Below, one piece after another: positions 25,094-33,875 of a DNA stretch of 64,000 bases. The stretch is from Mesorhizobium liriopis (GTDB lineage: Bacteria; Pseudomonadota; Alphaproteobacteria; Rhizobiales; Rhizobiaceae). The stretch's first letter is position 1; the number at the start of each line of letters is the position of its first letter. The DNA lies in NCBI RefSeq assembly GCF_024053505.1, contig NZ_JAMXQS010000005.1:124001-188000 (forward strand), given 5' to 3'. The notes under the pieces were generated by a model. That model made no database searches and had not been told where the DNA came from. It saw only the letters and a program-made list of their open reading frames with translations. Made by a program: the position numbers and the translations under genes.

Positions 25094-26065
25094 TTACAGC
25101 TCGCTGAGCAATACGCGAGCAACAGCCTCGTCGGTAACCAAGTGGTTAACGTAGCGACCATTGAGCGTGGCACGGATGATTGGCGCCTTGTATAGGCCGC
25201 CAGAAGCGAGCACAGAGACAGGCTTCTCGCGTAGCGCCTCGAGCGGAATCGCCATGATTGAGCGGTTCAGCTGGTGATCGACCAATTCGCCGTTCGCACG
25301 TAAGAAATATCCGAGAATTTCCCCAACTGCGCCGAGTCGCTCTAACTCGTCGAGACTGTCTTTCACGACCCGTAGTGACGGTATCGGCGACCGCTCGTGC
25401 AGATCCCCGCAGGCGACGAGTGCGACATCAGCGATTTCCGTCCGCGCGAGTACATCTGCGATCTCGTCATTGTGCAAGATTGCCTCCAGGCTTTCAGGAC
25501 TGGAGCAGTAAATAGGTGCAGTAAGATAGTGGCATTCGAGGCCGAGCGCCTTCGCAACGGACATGGCGACCTCAAATGTGTTCGTCAATGAGGCGCGGGT
25601 GACACCCCCCATGAGGCCAACAACCCAAGAATGCGAGTTACTTTTTACTTCGAGTCGGCGCGTGGCGAAGGCAAGAGTGCGCCCCCAGCCAATGCCGACA
25701 CCCAAATCGCGGCCGGCAATGACAGAGTTGAGGAGTTCGCCGGCAGCCTCGCCGATGGTGCGCTGCTGCTCAATCGGATCCGTCAGGGCGGGAACAACCA
25801 CGGCTCCTTTCAGATGGAACTTAGCCTTCAACCGCTCTTCGAGAGCAACGCAGTCGGCCAGCGGGCTTCGTACTTCGATGTTGACTAAACCGGAAGCACG
25901 CACCTGCCCTATCATCTTGTTGATGCGCAGGCGGGTCGTGCCGAGTTCGGTGGCGATATCCTTCTGCGTCATGCCGCCAACAAAATAGAGCCAGGCTACA
26001 CGCGCGATCTCGCGCTCTGAGTGGAACTCGTCATCGGTCGGTTCGGTCTGAGCTTTATTGAGCAC
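25094..26065 (-). CDS. SorC/DeoR-type sugar-binding transcriptional regulator
   Basis: 323 residues. N-terminal helix-turn-helix at about 30-62 (GGMTQKDIATELGTTRLRIN), followed by a sugar-binding (SorC-type) domain with GVGIGWGRTLAFA and VGLMGGVTRASLTNTF. These proteins bind phosphorylated sugars and usually repress their operon until the phosphorylated intermediate appears. It is the last gene in a leftward catabolic operon, 44 bases after the SIS gene, so it probably senses a product of the kinase there. Confidence 0.9.
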   Translation of the reverse strand: MLNKAQTEPTDDEFHSEREIARVAWLYFVGGMTQKDIATELGTTRLRINKMIGQVRASGLVNIEVRSPLADCVALEERLKAKFHLKGAVVVPALTDPIEQQRTIGEAAGELLNSVIAGRDLGVGIGWGRTLAFATRRLEVKSNSHSWVVGLMGGVTRASLTNTFEVAMSVAKALGLECHYLTAPIYCSSPESLEAILHNDEIADVLARTEIADVALVACGDLHERSPIPSLRVVKDSLDELERLGAVGEILGYFLRANGELVDHQLNRSIMAIPLEALREKPVSVLASGGLYKAPIIRATLNGRYVNHLVTDEAVARVLLSEL

Positions 26066-26109
26066 TTCGGCAGCCTATCTGGCAGATTCGGGGTCCAGTT
26101 TGGACGCGT

Positions 26110-26661
26110 TCACTCCAGATTAGTATGGCGCGATCGCATATCCACGGCGGTGACAGACAGGCGTTCGCGCAGCTTTAGTATCAGCATTTCGAAAAGTACG
26201 TAGAGAGCGCCTTCATAGAGCGACCCCATCGGCAGAGTGGAACTCGGCGCAGTGGTGTCACGCGCCATGGTTTGGGCGGGAATCGTGATGATAGCGTTAG
26301 CCGCGCGGGGTGCAGCGCCGTCTGGCTCGGCAGTAACGCAAAGTGTCTTCGCACGCGCGGCTTTCGCAACCCCAATCAAAGCGCTGACGGTTGCGAAATC
26401 GCCCGGCCCAGCTGAGACGATCAGGAGATCACCATCGCCGAGATTGGGTACAGACATATCGCCGACGACATGTGCGTCGAGGCCGAGATGGAAGAGCCGC
26501 ATGGCAAAACCCTTTATCTGCAGACCCTCGCGGCCGACGCCATAAAGAGCAATGCGCTTCGCCTCGGTGATCAGATCAAGCGCGGCTGCTTCTTGGTTTT
26601 CGTCGACAGCGATAAGGACATCATGGAGTTCGTCGAGTGCCCTGCGATAGATGTCGTACAG
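26110..26661 (-). CDS. SIS-domain sugar isomerase (HxlB-like), CTG start
   Basis: 183 residues if it begins at CTG 26661. The SIS fold is clear: ALYGVGREGLQIKGFAMRLFHLG, DGDLLIVSAGPGDFATV, and an end typical of 6-phospho-3-hexuloisomerases (LYEGALYVLFEMLIL). The family N-terminus (YDIYRRALDELHDV) follows the CTG directly and lies 26 bases after the kinase stop, with AAGGGAGGGGA just before it. No ATG, GTG or TTG exists in frame until ATG 26502, which would remove a third of the fold. So translation probably starts at a rare CTG, or the start is mutated. It likely isomerises the phosphorylated product of the DhaKL kinase. Confidence 0.75.
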   Translation of the reverse strand: MYDIYRRALDELHDVLIAVDENQEAAALDLITEAKRIALYGVGREGLQIKGFAMRLFHLGLDAHVVGDMSVPNLGDGDLLIVSAGPGDFATVSALIGVAKAARAKTLCVTAEPDGAAPRAANAIITIPAQTMARDTTAPSSTLPMGSLYEGALYVLFEMLILKLRERLSVTAVDMRSRHTNLE

Positions 26662-26687
26662 TGTCCCCTCCCTTGGTATTTCGCAGT

Positions 26688-28448
26688 CTAACCCAACGCC
26701 TCGCGTAGAGCTTCGCCCATGGCGCGTAGCGTCAAGTAAGTCGATGCAGCGCCCGGATCGATATGGCCTAGCGAGCGTTCGCCGAGCTTTGATGAACGAC
26801 CGCGCCGCGCTGCAATGTTGGCGGTCTTTTCCATGCCATCCTTAGCGCTTGCGACGGCGGCGTCGATCACGTCTAGCGAGGATGCACCCTTTGCCGCACT
26901 CGCCTTTGCCGCATCCGCGGCAGGAGCCCAAGCATCGACCATGGTTTTGTCACCGGGAGCGGCGCGGCCTCGATCTTGAATGCCCTGCGAGGCCGCCGCG
27001 ATCCAGTTAGCGAGCGCGGAGGCGTCAAGATTGAGACGTTCGCCGACTGCGGTTCCTGCGCGAAGGAAGGCAGTGGCATAGAGGGGGCCGGAAGATGCGC
27101 CGACCGCATCCAGGAAAGCCTTCGCCATGCGTTTGCAAATCGCCTCGATTGTCCTGTCTTCTGGTGCGGCGTCGAGAGCCTTACCGACAGCGATCCAGCC
27201 GATCTCCATGGTTACACCATGGTCGCCGTCGCCGATGACCCCATCGAGTTCCGATAGCCAGTCTTTCTCGGTGACGATAACCTTCCCGACATTGCGCATC
27301 ATACGGCGGAAAATGTCAGGCGTGATGTCGCCACTGGTTGCTAGTTCCTTTCGATCGTTACTGACCGTCTTTTCGTCATTGTGAACCTCGACCGTAGCGG
27401 CCCGAGCCTGACGCGCCGCGCCGGCAGCAGCTAAGTCACCAACAGTCAGAGCCGGCGTACGGCAGGGGTGGTAGAGCAGGGTACGCAGCTCATCGTCGAG
27501 CTTCATGAGCGTGATCGAGGCACCGGCCATTTCCAGCGAAGTAGCATATTCGCCCACCCAGCTGTGCGCGATCCTGATCCCTGCATCGGCCAGAATATAC
27601 CGCGTTTTGCGATGCAGCAGATACAGCTCCATTTGCGCGGTCGAACCGAGACCGTTGACCAGAACCGCAACTTCGTCGCCTTTGCGCAGATCAAGGTCGC
27701 CTAGAATCGCGCCAACGAGATCGGTGGCAAGTTCATCAGCGGTTTCGAGCGTCGCACGGCGTATGCCAGGCTCGCCGTGCAGGCCCATTCCGACCTCCAT
27801 CTCGTCCGCGGGTATTTCGAAATTGGGTTTGCGGGTCTGTGGCAGCGAGCATGCTGACAGTGCGACACCCATGGTACGCGTAGAGGCGTTTGCGCGGCGC
27901 GCGACACGCTCGACCTCTTCGAGCGACAGCAGGCGGTCAGCAGCGGCACCCGCGATTTTGAACACGAAGAAGTCACCCGCAATGCCACGACGCTCATTCG
28001 CACGCTCCTTCGGCGCGGAGGCGACGTCGTCAGTGACCTGAATGCTTTTTACCGCAACGCCGATCGAAGCGAGTTCCTCAGCCGCCATGTCAAAGTTCAT
28101 GACGTCGCCGGAATAATTTCCATAGAGGAAAATGACGCCCTCGCCGCCATTGGCGGCACGCGCGGCATCCATGATCTGCTCGGGCGACGGTGAGGCGAAC
28201 ACGTTGCCGACTGCTGCCGCATCGGCGAGGCCACGACCGACGTAACCAGCGAATGCGGGCTCGTGGCCCGAACCGCCGCCGACGACGATACCGACCTTGC
28301 CCTGCCGCGGGCCATCGACGGCCACGATTGCGCGACCGGTAGCGCCTTCGACGCGTAGAAGGTCAGGATGAGCGCCAACCATGCCCTCGATCATCTCAGA
28401 GATGATGTTTTCGGGCGCATTCATGATCTTCTTGGTGCGGGCAGTCAT
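26688..28448 (-). CDS. dihydroxyacetone-kinase-family kinase (fused DhaK-DhaL)
   Basis: 586 residues. DhaK-like domain at about 8-330: VGGGSGHEPAFAGYVG, GNYSGDVMNFDMA and MGLHGEPGIR, where H224 is the residue expected to bind the ketose covalently. DhaL ATP-binding domain at about 375-586 with VIGDGDHGVTM. Such ATP-dependent kinases phosphorylate dihydroxyacetone, erythrulose and other short ketoses. Gene order (importer, TIM isomerase, kinase, SIS isomerase) argues for a ketose larger than a triose. The exact substrate is unknown. Confidence 0.92.
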   Translation of the reverse strand: MTARTKKIMNAPENIISEMIEGMVGAHPDLLRVEGATGRAIVAVDGPRQGKVGIVVGGGSGHEPAFAGYVGRGLADAAAVGNVFASPSPEQIMDAARAANGGEGVIFLYGNYSGDVMNFDMAAEELASIGVAVKSIQVTDDVASAPKERANERRGIAGDFFVFKIAGAAADRLLSLEEVERVARRANASTRTMGVALSACSLPQTRKPNFEIPADEMEVGMGLHGEPGIRRATLETADELATDLVGAILGDLDLRKGDEVAVLVNGLGSTAQMELYLLHRKTRYILADAGIRIAHSWVGEYATSLEMAGASITLMKLDDELRTLLYHPCRTPALTVGDLAAAGAARQARAATVEVHNDEKTVSNDRKELATSGDITPDIFRRMMRNVGKVIVTEKDWLSELDGVIGDGDHGVTMEIGWIAVGKALDAAPEDRTIEAICKRMAKAFLDAVGASSGPLYATAFLRAGTAVGERLNLDASALANWIAAASQGIQDRGRAAPGDKTMVDAWAPAADAAKASAAKGASSLDVIDAAVASAKDGMEKTANIAARRGRSSKLGERSLGHIDPGAASTYLTLRAMGEALREALG

Positions 28449-28489
28449 TCTTGCCTCTTGGATGCTTGCGAAAATTGGATAGTGCGGAA

Positions 28490-29374
28490 CTAGACCGCCT
28501 GACGCAGCAGCGCCACCGACGCCTTCATGTCGGCAAGCACGTCTTCGTCGGTTTCCTCAAAGGGGTAGATAATTTCCAGGAAGTAGGTCTGGTCCGTCAG
28601 CTTGTTACGTTTCCAGAATTCGGAAAGCCTTTCCGGCGTGATGACGCCGTCGTGGGTGAAGTTCCAGTGGCGGTCGAGCAGACCGTCCGACTGCTGGATG
28701 TGGAAAGCGCCTATGTAGTCGCCGCACGTCTCCATCCAGTAGTCCATGTCGGCTTCATCGCCAAAGAGCGGTGTGAACAGCGCGTGACCCCAATCGACCA
28801 TCAGCCTCACTGGGACCGCGCTTTCGGCGTTGAGGTCGGTCATTAGGCGCAAAGCATCGGTGGCTGAGGACGGGAATTCAGTAGCCAGAGGCACCGGCTC
28901 CACATAGAGGCGTTCGAGGCCTCTCGCCTTGGCGTGACGCGTGAGATCGAGATAGGCCGCAACGGCTTCCTTATAGATTTTCTCACGGCGGGCCGGGTTG
29001 TTCGCATCGGCCGTCGAGAACGAGCCAAACGGCATGCCGGCGGCCTTCACCCCCATCTGTGACGTCATGTCGATGGCGCGTTTGAGATGCTCCTTGCCGA
29101 GAGCACGAAGTTCCGGCGTCGGCGCGAGGAGATGATTGTAGGTGTAGGACGCGAGACCACCGAAAGTGCTCTCGATTGTGATGCCAGCGTTGCGGAACAC
29201 CTCGGCATATTCACGCGCGATCGGGTCGCGCTGGTCCGTCGGCCACCATGGGTCGACGAGATCCCACGTGAACTGCACTGTATCGAAGCCCAGTTCTTCC
29301 TTGACGATGCGCGCCATGGCCTCACCACCGAGCCACCGCTTGATGGCGAACGACAGGTTCAATCCGAGTTTCAT
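28490..29374 (-). CDS. TIM-barrel sugar (phosphate) isomerase/epimerase
   Basis: 294 residues of the xylose-isomerase-like/AP-endonuclease-2 TIM-barrel family: MKLGLNLSFAIKRWLGG at the start, FDTVQFTWDLVDP, AGMPFGSFSTADAN, LYVEPVPLATEFPSS (metal-binding Glu), VRLMVDWGHALF and HIQQSDGLLDRHWNF. Metal ligands Glu, Asp, His and Glu are in plausible positions. The family includes ketose 3-epimerases and tetrulose-phosphate isomerases. Encoded between the permease and the kinase, with small gaps, so it probably acts on the free sugar before phosphorylation, or on the phosphate after it. Confidence 0.88.
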   Translation of the reverse strand: MKLGLNLSFAIKRWLGGEAMARIVKEELGFDTVQFTWDLVDPWWPTDQRDPIAREYAEVFRNAGITIESTFGGLASYTYNHLLAPTPELRALGKEHLKRAIDMTSQMGVKAAGMPFGSFSTADANNPARREKIYKEAVAAYLDLTRHAKARGLERLYVEPVPLATEFPSSATDALRLMTDLNAESAVPVRLMVDWGHALFTPLFGDEADMDYWMETCGDYIGAFHIQQSDGLLDRHWNFTHDGVITPERLSEFWKRNKLTDQTYFLEIIYPFEETDEDVLADMKASVALLRQAV

Positions 29375-29404
29375 GACTTCTTCCCGAAATCGATATGCAG
29401 TGGC

Positions 29405-30370
29405 TTAGGCCGCGTCGGCGCGCAGATAGCGACGTGAGATCGCATCGAAGGAAATGGCAAGAACGACGATGACGCCACTGACCATGCCCTGCCAGTAGGG
29501 CGAGACACCGAACAGCACGATGATGTTCTCGATAATGGCGATAATTCCTGCGCCGAAAATCGCGCCAAGCGGCGTGCCGACGCCGCCGGTCGTGGTGACG
29601 CCTCCGATGACTGCTGCGGCGATCGGCGCCAGCACCCAGGTAGCTCCAATCGAAGGCTGCGCGGTGCCCAGACGCGCCACCATCAGCAGGCCGGCGAGCG
29701 CCGACACGGCACCTGCAAACACGAAGACGAGGACGCGGATGCGATCGACCTTGATACCGAGCATGCGTGCCGCCGCCGGGTTGTTGCCAATGGCATACAT
29801 ATAGCGACCGAACGGGGTCTTGATCGTCATGAAGGAGACGATCGCCAACACGACAAGCATGATGACGAAGGGCATGGGCACGCCGAAAAGATTGCCACGG
29901 CCAAGATACTGGATGTTCTGCGGAATGCCGGTGATGGCGACGCCTTTGGTCAGCACAAGGTTGATGCCGCCGAAAACACCCGCAGTACCGATAGTGAGCA
30001 CCAGCGAGTGCAGGCGCAGGAATGAAACCAACCCACCATTCACGAGACCACAAAAGGCGCCAAGGAGCAAAGCGAGTAGCATGGCGAACCACGGGTTGAA
30101 CCCGTAGTTCATCATCAGCATGCCTGCCACCACGCCTGCGAGTCCGCCGATGGCGCCCAGTGAGAGGTCGATCTCGCCGAGGATCATCAGCGACGCCTGT
30201 CCGATGGTGACGAGGCCTACAAAGGCGAGCGCACGCGCTACCACCGACAGATTGTAGCCGGTCAGGAAGTAGGGCGAGATCAATGCGGAAATAATGAAGA
30301 TGACCAGCAGCGCGACGAAGACGCCCGCGAGCGGATTGGCGACAAAGGTCTTTATGATATTAGGCCGCAT
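29405..30370 (-). CDS. sugar ABC transporter permease, RbsC type
   Basis: 321 residues with about ten hydrophobic segments. Signatures AIGNNPAAARMLGIKVDRIR (ATPase-contact loop) and [21 protein letters not shown] 30370 is preceded by AAGGAG at a fair distance and overlaps the ATPase stop by 11 bases; an in-frame start at 30406 would lie inside the ATPase gene. Transports the substrate delivered by the binding protein at 32019-32966. Confidence 0.92.
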   Translation of the reverse strand: MRPNIIKTFVANPLAGVFVALLVIFIISALISPYFLTGYNLSVVARALAFVGLVTIGQASLMILGEIDLSLGAIGGLAGVVAGMLMMNYGFNPWFAMLLALLLGAFCGLVNGGLVSFLRLHSLVLTIGTAGVFGGINLVLTKGVAITGIPQNIQYLGRGNLFGVPMPFVIMLVVLAIVSFMTIKTPFGRYMYAIGNNPAAARMLGIKVDRIRVLVFVFAGAVSALAGLLMVARLGTAQPSIGATWVLAPIAAAVIGGVTTTGGVGTPLGAIFGAGIIAIIENIIVLFGVSPYWQGMVSGVIVVLAISFDAISRRYLRADAA

Positions 30371-31868
30371 GGGACGTGTTCTCCTTGCCGAATATTGCGC
30401 CGACAAGCGTCTCGGTGCTGGTTGTGCTGGTATCGAAGGTGCCGGTCACCTTGCCGGTATGCATGGTGACTATGCGGGTCGCGCATTTCCGCAGTTCGTC
30501 CATCTCAGATGAAACGAGGATGATACCGACACCGTCTTCTGCGAGGCTTTTCATGATGCGGTAGATTTCCGCCTTCGTCTTCACGTCGATGCCCTTGGTC
30601 GGTTCATCGAAGATCAGGATGCGCGGCTTTTGCGCCATTGCGCGACCGATCAGCGCCTTCTGTTGGTTGCCACCGGACAAAAAGACGATCTGCTTGTTCA
30701 TACCCGCAGTCTTGATGTCATAGGCTCTGATGATGTCGGCGACCACGGATCTCTCCTTCCCCGAGGAGATGCCCAAACCGGATGCCGTCTGACCGTAGAG
30801 CGACAAACCGATGTTGTCTCGGACCGTCATCAACGGGAAGATACCGTGATGCTTGCGCTCCTCCGAGAGGTAGATCATGCCGTTCTGGATGGATGCCGCA
30901 GTGTCGCCGAGTTTCCAAGGCTTGCCCTCCAATTCGACGGTGCCGGACTTGGCTTTCAGGTATCCGAAGATTGCCTGCATCACTTCCGAACGGCCCGCGC
31001 CGACAAGTCCAGCAAACCCCAAAATCTCGCCACGCTTCAGGTCGAAATCGACCTTGTCAAACTGCCTGCCTGCAAGGCCGCGCACTTTCAAGATGGTCTC
31101 ACCGGCTCCTTGCGGCGCCTTTTCCGGCTGGAACGTGTCGCCAAGATGGATCGCCTCGCCCGACATGGCGCGGATCAATCCATCGGCATCAGTATCGGCC
31201 AGCAGCCCGGCGGCGACCTTCTCGCCATTGCGGAGCACCGTGTAGTCGTCACCGATGGAGAAAACCTCGTCCATCTTGTGCGAGATAAAGATGATAGCGT
31301 GGTCACTGTCACGGAAGCCGTTGATGACGCGGAAGACACGATCGACCTCCGTGCGGGTGAGCGACGAGGTCGGCTCGTCGAGAATGAGGACCTTCATCTC
31401 TTTGTTGGTCGATGCCCGCGCGATCTGCAGCAATTGTTGATCGGAAACGGAGATGGTGCGAACGAGATCGGACGAGTGGGCCGAAATGCCGAAACGCGTG
31501 AGAATTTCGGCCGCCTCCGATTCGAGGCGCTTGCGGCTGACGATCGCACCACCATGGCCGGAACGGCTGTACGGCAGGAAGAGGTTTTCGGCGACCGACA
31601 TGTGCGGAAAGAGGGTCAGCTCCTGCGGCACATACGCGATGTTGCGGAACAGGTTCGCATCATCGAGCGGATCCTTGCCACCAATGCGGATTGTGCCGCG
31701 CGACGGCGTATAGGCGCCGGTCAAAAGTTTTACTAACGTTGATTTGCCGGCGCCGTTCTCGCCAGCGAAGACATGGACGCGGCCGAGTTCAACTGTGATG
31801 TCGACATTGTTCAGGGCTGTCACGCCAGGGAAGTCCCGGCCGAGCCCACGAGTTTCGAGAAATGCCAC
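30360..31868 (-). CDS. sugar ABC ATP-binding protein, RbsA type (two domains)
   Basis: 502 residues. First domain Walker A GENGAGKSTL, signature in VSDQQLLQIARA, Walker B VLILDEPTSSL; second domain has VGAGRSEV at the P-loop (degenerate), signature LSGGNQQKALIGRAM and Walker B ILIFDEPTKGID. This two-domain design is normal for ribose-type importers. GTG 31868 follows AAGGTGAG and gives the family length; the frame runs upstream to 31985 without ribosome binding site. Compare the single-domain partner at 16782. Confidence 0.93.
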   Translation of the reverse strand: MAFLETRGLGRDFPGVTALNNVDITVELGRVHVFAGENGAGKSTLVKLLTGAYTPSRGTIRIGGKDPLDDANLFRNIAYVPQELTLFPHMSVAENLFLPYSRSGHGGAIVSRKRLESEAAEILTRFGISAHSSDLVRTISVSDQQLLQIARASTNKEMKVLILDEPTSSLTRTEVDRVFRVINGFRDSDHAIIFISHKMDEVFSIGDDYTVLRNGEKVAAGLLADTDADGLIRAMSGEAIHLGDTFQPEKAPQGAGETILKVRGLAGRQFDKVDFDLKRGEILGFAGLVGAGRSEVMQAIFGYLKAKSGTVELEGKPWKLGDTAASIQNGMIYLSEERKHHGIFPLMTVRDNIGLSLYGQTASGLGISSGKERSVVADIIRAYDIKTAGMNKQIVFLSGGNQQKALIGRAMAQKPRILIFDEPTKGIDVKTKAEIYRIMKSLAEDGVGIILVSSEMDELRKCATRIVTMHTGKVTGTFDTSTTSTETLVGAIFGKENTSHAA

Positions 31869-32018
31869 GGATCTCACCTTTTCCGAAGGGCGACGGTCAT
31901 CCGTCTCAGACGGTTGAACATGGTCGGTACGCGTTGCCGTGCAAAGGCGAGGCGTATTGACCTGAAACGCAGGGCAAATGACCATTGCCCCGCGTGATTT
32001 GTTCCTGGAAGGGTGAAC

Positions 32019-32966
32019 TTACTTGACGTTGTCCGGCGTCAAAACGGCGATGCCGGTGTCGATATATTTCGGCGTCTCGATGCCGGTCGCCTTTTGCCAC
32101 ATGGTCATGACAGACCAGTATCCTTGCATTTCCGGCTTGGTCGAGGAGGAAGAGTCAGCCACGCCGTCCTTGATCAACTGGATCATCTCAGGGAGATCGT
32201 CCAGACCAACAAGCTTCACGGTTCCGGTCTTGCCTGCTTCCTTGATCGCCTGACCAATTCCGATCGGGCCGGCAGCGTCAGAGGCCACCCAGCCCTTAAG
32301 GTTCGGATTGGCCTGCATGATTGCTGCGGCCTGCTTCTGCGCCGTTTCTATGTCGTCATTGTCGATGCCTGTGGCGACGACCTTGATCTTCGAATTCTCG
32401 GCGAACACCTTCTGGTGGCATTCGGCGCGGATGGCGTGGTTCGGTGCGGTCGGCACGCCCATCATAATGGCAACTTCGCCACCTTCTGCACCAAGCAACT
32501 CGATGAGACGGCGTGACGCTATCGAGGCCTGCTCGCAGAAGTCATTGCCGATACTGGTCAGCTCCATACCTTCCGGTGCGACCGAGTCGAAGATGGTGAC
32601 AGGTATCCCTTGGCCGACGGCGTCTTCGAGCGGCGCGCGGTTGCCGGCCGGATCAAGCAAGTCGATGGCAATGCCGTCCGGACGGGTCGCGATCGAGCTT
32701 TCTAGGATCTGGTTCTGCTGTACGACGTCAGCCTGCTGAGGCGCGCTGTATTCGATCACGACCTTTGAGCCAGTCTGCGCCTCAATGGCGGCGGCGGCCT
32801 GCTTGGCACCGTCATTCACCTTGTCGAACCACGGATGGACGACCTTCGGCACGATGACAAAGCGGTAGCTATCCTTCTTCGCCGTGCCGGGTGCGGCATC
32901 CTGTGCGAAGGCTGACGCAGATGCGAGCAAGAGGCCGGCTACCGACAGCCGGAAAAGGGTCTTCAT
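32019..32966 (-). CDS. ribose-type sugar ABC substrate-binding protein
   Basis: 315 residues. Signal peptide 1-22 (MKTLFRLSVAGLLLASASAFA), then a type I binding fold beginning YRFVIVPKVVHPWFDKVNDG. The strings ATRPDGIAIDLLDPAGNRAPL and GWVASDAAGPIGIGQAI are typical of ribose/autoinducer-2-like proteins. ATG 32966 follows GGGAGGAC. It is the first gene of the seven-gene operon (binding protein, ATPase, permease, TIM enzyme, kinase, SIS, SorC). A palindrome lies 85-98 bases upstream of the start. Confidence 0.9.
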   Translation of the reverse strand: MKTLFRLSVAGLLLASASAFAQDAAPGTAKKDSYRFVIVPKVVHPWFDKVNDGAKQAAAAIEAQTGSKVVIEYSAPQQADVVQQNQILESSIATRPDGIAIDLLDPAGNRAPLEDAVGQGIPVTIFDSVAPEGMELTSIGNDFCEQASIASRRLIELLGAEGGEVAIMMGVPTAPNHAIRAECHQKVFAENSKIKVVATGIDNDDIETAQKQAAAIMQANPNLKGWVASDAAGPIGIGQAIKEAGKTGTVKLVGLDDLPEMIQLIKDGVADSSSSTKPEMQGYWSVMTMWQKATGIETPKYIDTGIAVLTPDNVK

Positions 32967-33050
32967 GATGTCCTCCCAAAATGGATGCGAGCGTTCAGGA
33001 ACACGCTGCCGACAAATCTCCACCCGTCGAGAAGCGCAGCCCAACCCACC

Positions 33051-33064
33051 GATACAAGTGTATC
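33051..33064. promoter_or_regulatory. 14-bp palindrome, candidate SorC operator
   Basis: GATACAAGTGTATC, six-base arms around AG. It lies in an AT-rich patch upstream of the operon starting at 32966, with TTGTAA on the minus strand one spacer length upstream. A natural binding site for the operon-encoded SorC regulator, or the promoter -10 region itself. Confidence 0.55.
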
Positions 33065-33146
33065 TTTTAATTTACAAGAGAGCCTTTTTCGTTTTCTGCT
33101 CCGACTTCTGCGCTGCCCGCAGCAGAGCAGAAACATTAGAGGCTGA

Positions 33147-33302
33147 CTAATTTTCGAAGATGCGACGAATGCGTACCTGTCGCACCTCGCTCGGACCGCG
33201 CAGGGCGGCCAGCGGGTCGGGAGGCAGGACGCGGTTGGCGGCGAGTTCCCAGTCTAAGCGGTCAGGAGAGATCCGTGGTTTATGAGGAAATGGTTCGCTC
33301 AT
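33147..33302 (-). CDS. hypothetical protein of 51 residues (doubtful)
   Basis: Minus-strand frame from ATG 33302: MSEPFPHKPRISPDRLDWEL to QVRIRRIFEN. Charged, no hydrophobic or repeated segments; no recognised family. The composition is protein-like but the ribosome binding site is poor (GGCGAG touching the ATG). The frame continues upstream through dispersed repeat copy D, which is not coding. Could be a remnant. Confidence 0.3.
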   Translation of the reverse strand: MSEPFPHKPRISPDRLDWELAANRVLPPDPLAALRGPSEVRQVRIRRIFEN

Positions 33303-33393
33303 CTCGCCATAGCCGGGCGAGCCCGCACGCGCGCAAAACGCACACGCTAAATGTACACTTCGAAACTCGCGCGGCGCGAGCTTAGTGACCGAG

Positions 33394-33480
33394 TTGAGGC
33401 ACGAAGCGGAATGGCGGGGTTGGGCCGGAAGCAGACCGTCTGGCTTCAGGCACAATCAACTAGAAGCTGCCATCCATATC
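33394..33480 (+). repeat. dispersed intergenic repeat, copy D
   Basis: TTGAGGCACGAAGCGGAATG, GGTTGGGCCGGAAGCAGACC and, at the end, CAATCAACTAGAAGCTGCC. Aligns with copies A, B, C and E. Confidence 0.78.
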
Positions 33481-33875
33481 TGGCCTAGGCTTAGAATATC
33501 ACGGCATCGCCGCCCCTCGCCTACTACCTGTGAGGTCGTTCGAGATGCCCATCTAACCTGACATCGCCGTGGGAGTTGCCAAGGACGCCGAACTCGTTGG
33601 CGTTGCAGAGGACTTCTTCACCCTGCGAAGCTCTCCCTGCGACGAGGAGCGTGCGCATCACCTTAAGAAGATCATCTCCAGATCATCACAACGGTCCTGC
33701 AGCCGAGGCGACCTATCCGAGCGCCACGTGTGCTGCATCGATCGCACGTCTCACATCCGCGTCGCTGGTACGCCAGTTGCAGTTCAAAGTCGCCATTCCC
33801 ATTCTACCTCGTCATCGGGGTGGAACTAAACGATCGCAGTGTCCGAAAGCTTATGTGCGTCACGGGCTCAGCTAC
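33481..33875. other. gene-poor stretch with possible coding remnants
   Basis: No intact gene. The only suggestive piece is a 29-residue minus-strand frame (33713-33802). The rest matches nothing I recognise. Confidence 0.4.
33713..33802 (-). pseudogene. possible C-terminal remnant of a PLP-dependent decarboxylase
   Basis: Frame ATG 33802 to TAG 33713 reads LNCNWRTSDADVRRAIDAAH, which resembles the last helix of group II PLP-dependent decarboxylases (CNWRT-x2-DVD-x3-A). The upstream frame is closed by TGA and no other part of such a gene is present. Offered as a weak remnant. Confidence 0.25.

Noticed and set aside
30630-31736. 368-codon + strand frame opposite the RbsA-type ATPase
   Set aside because: Antisense of a two-domain ATPase with all motifs present.
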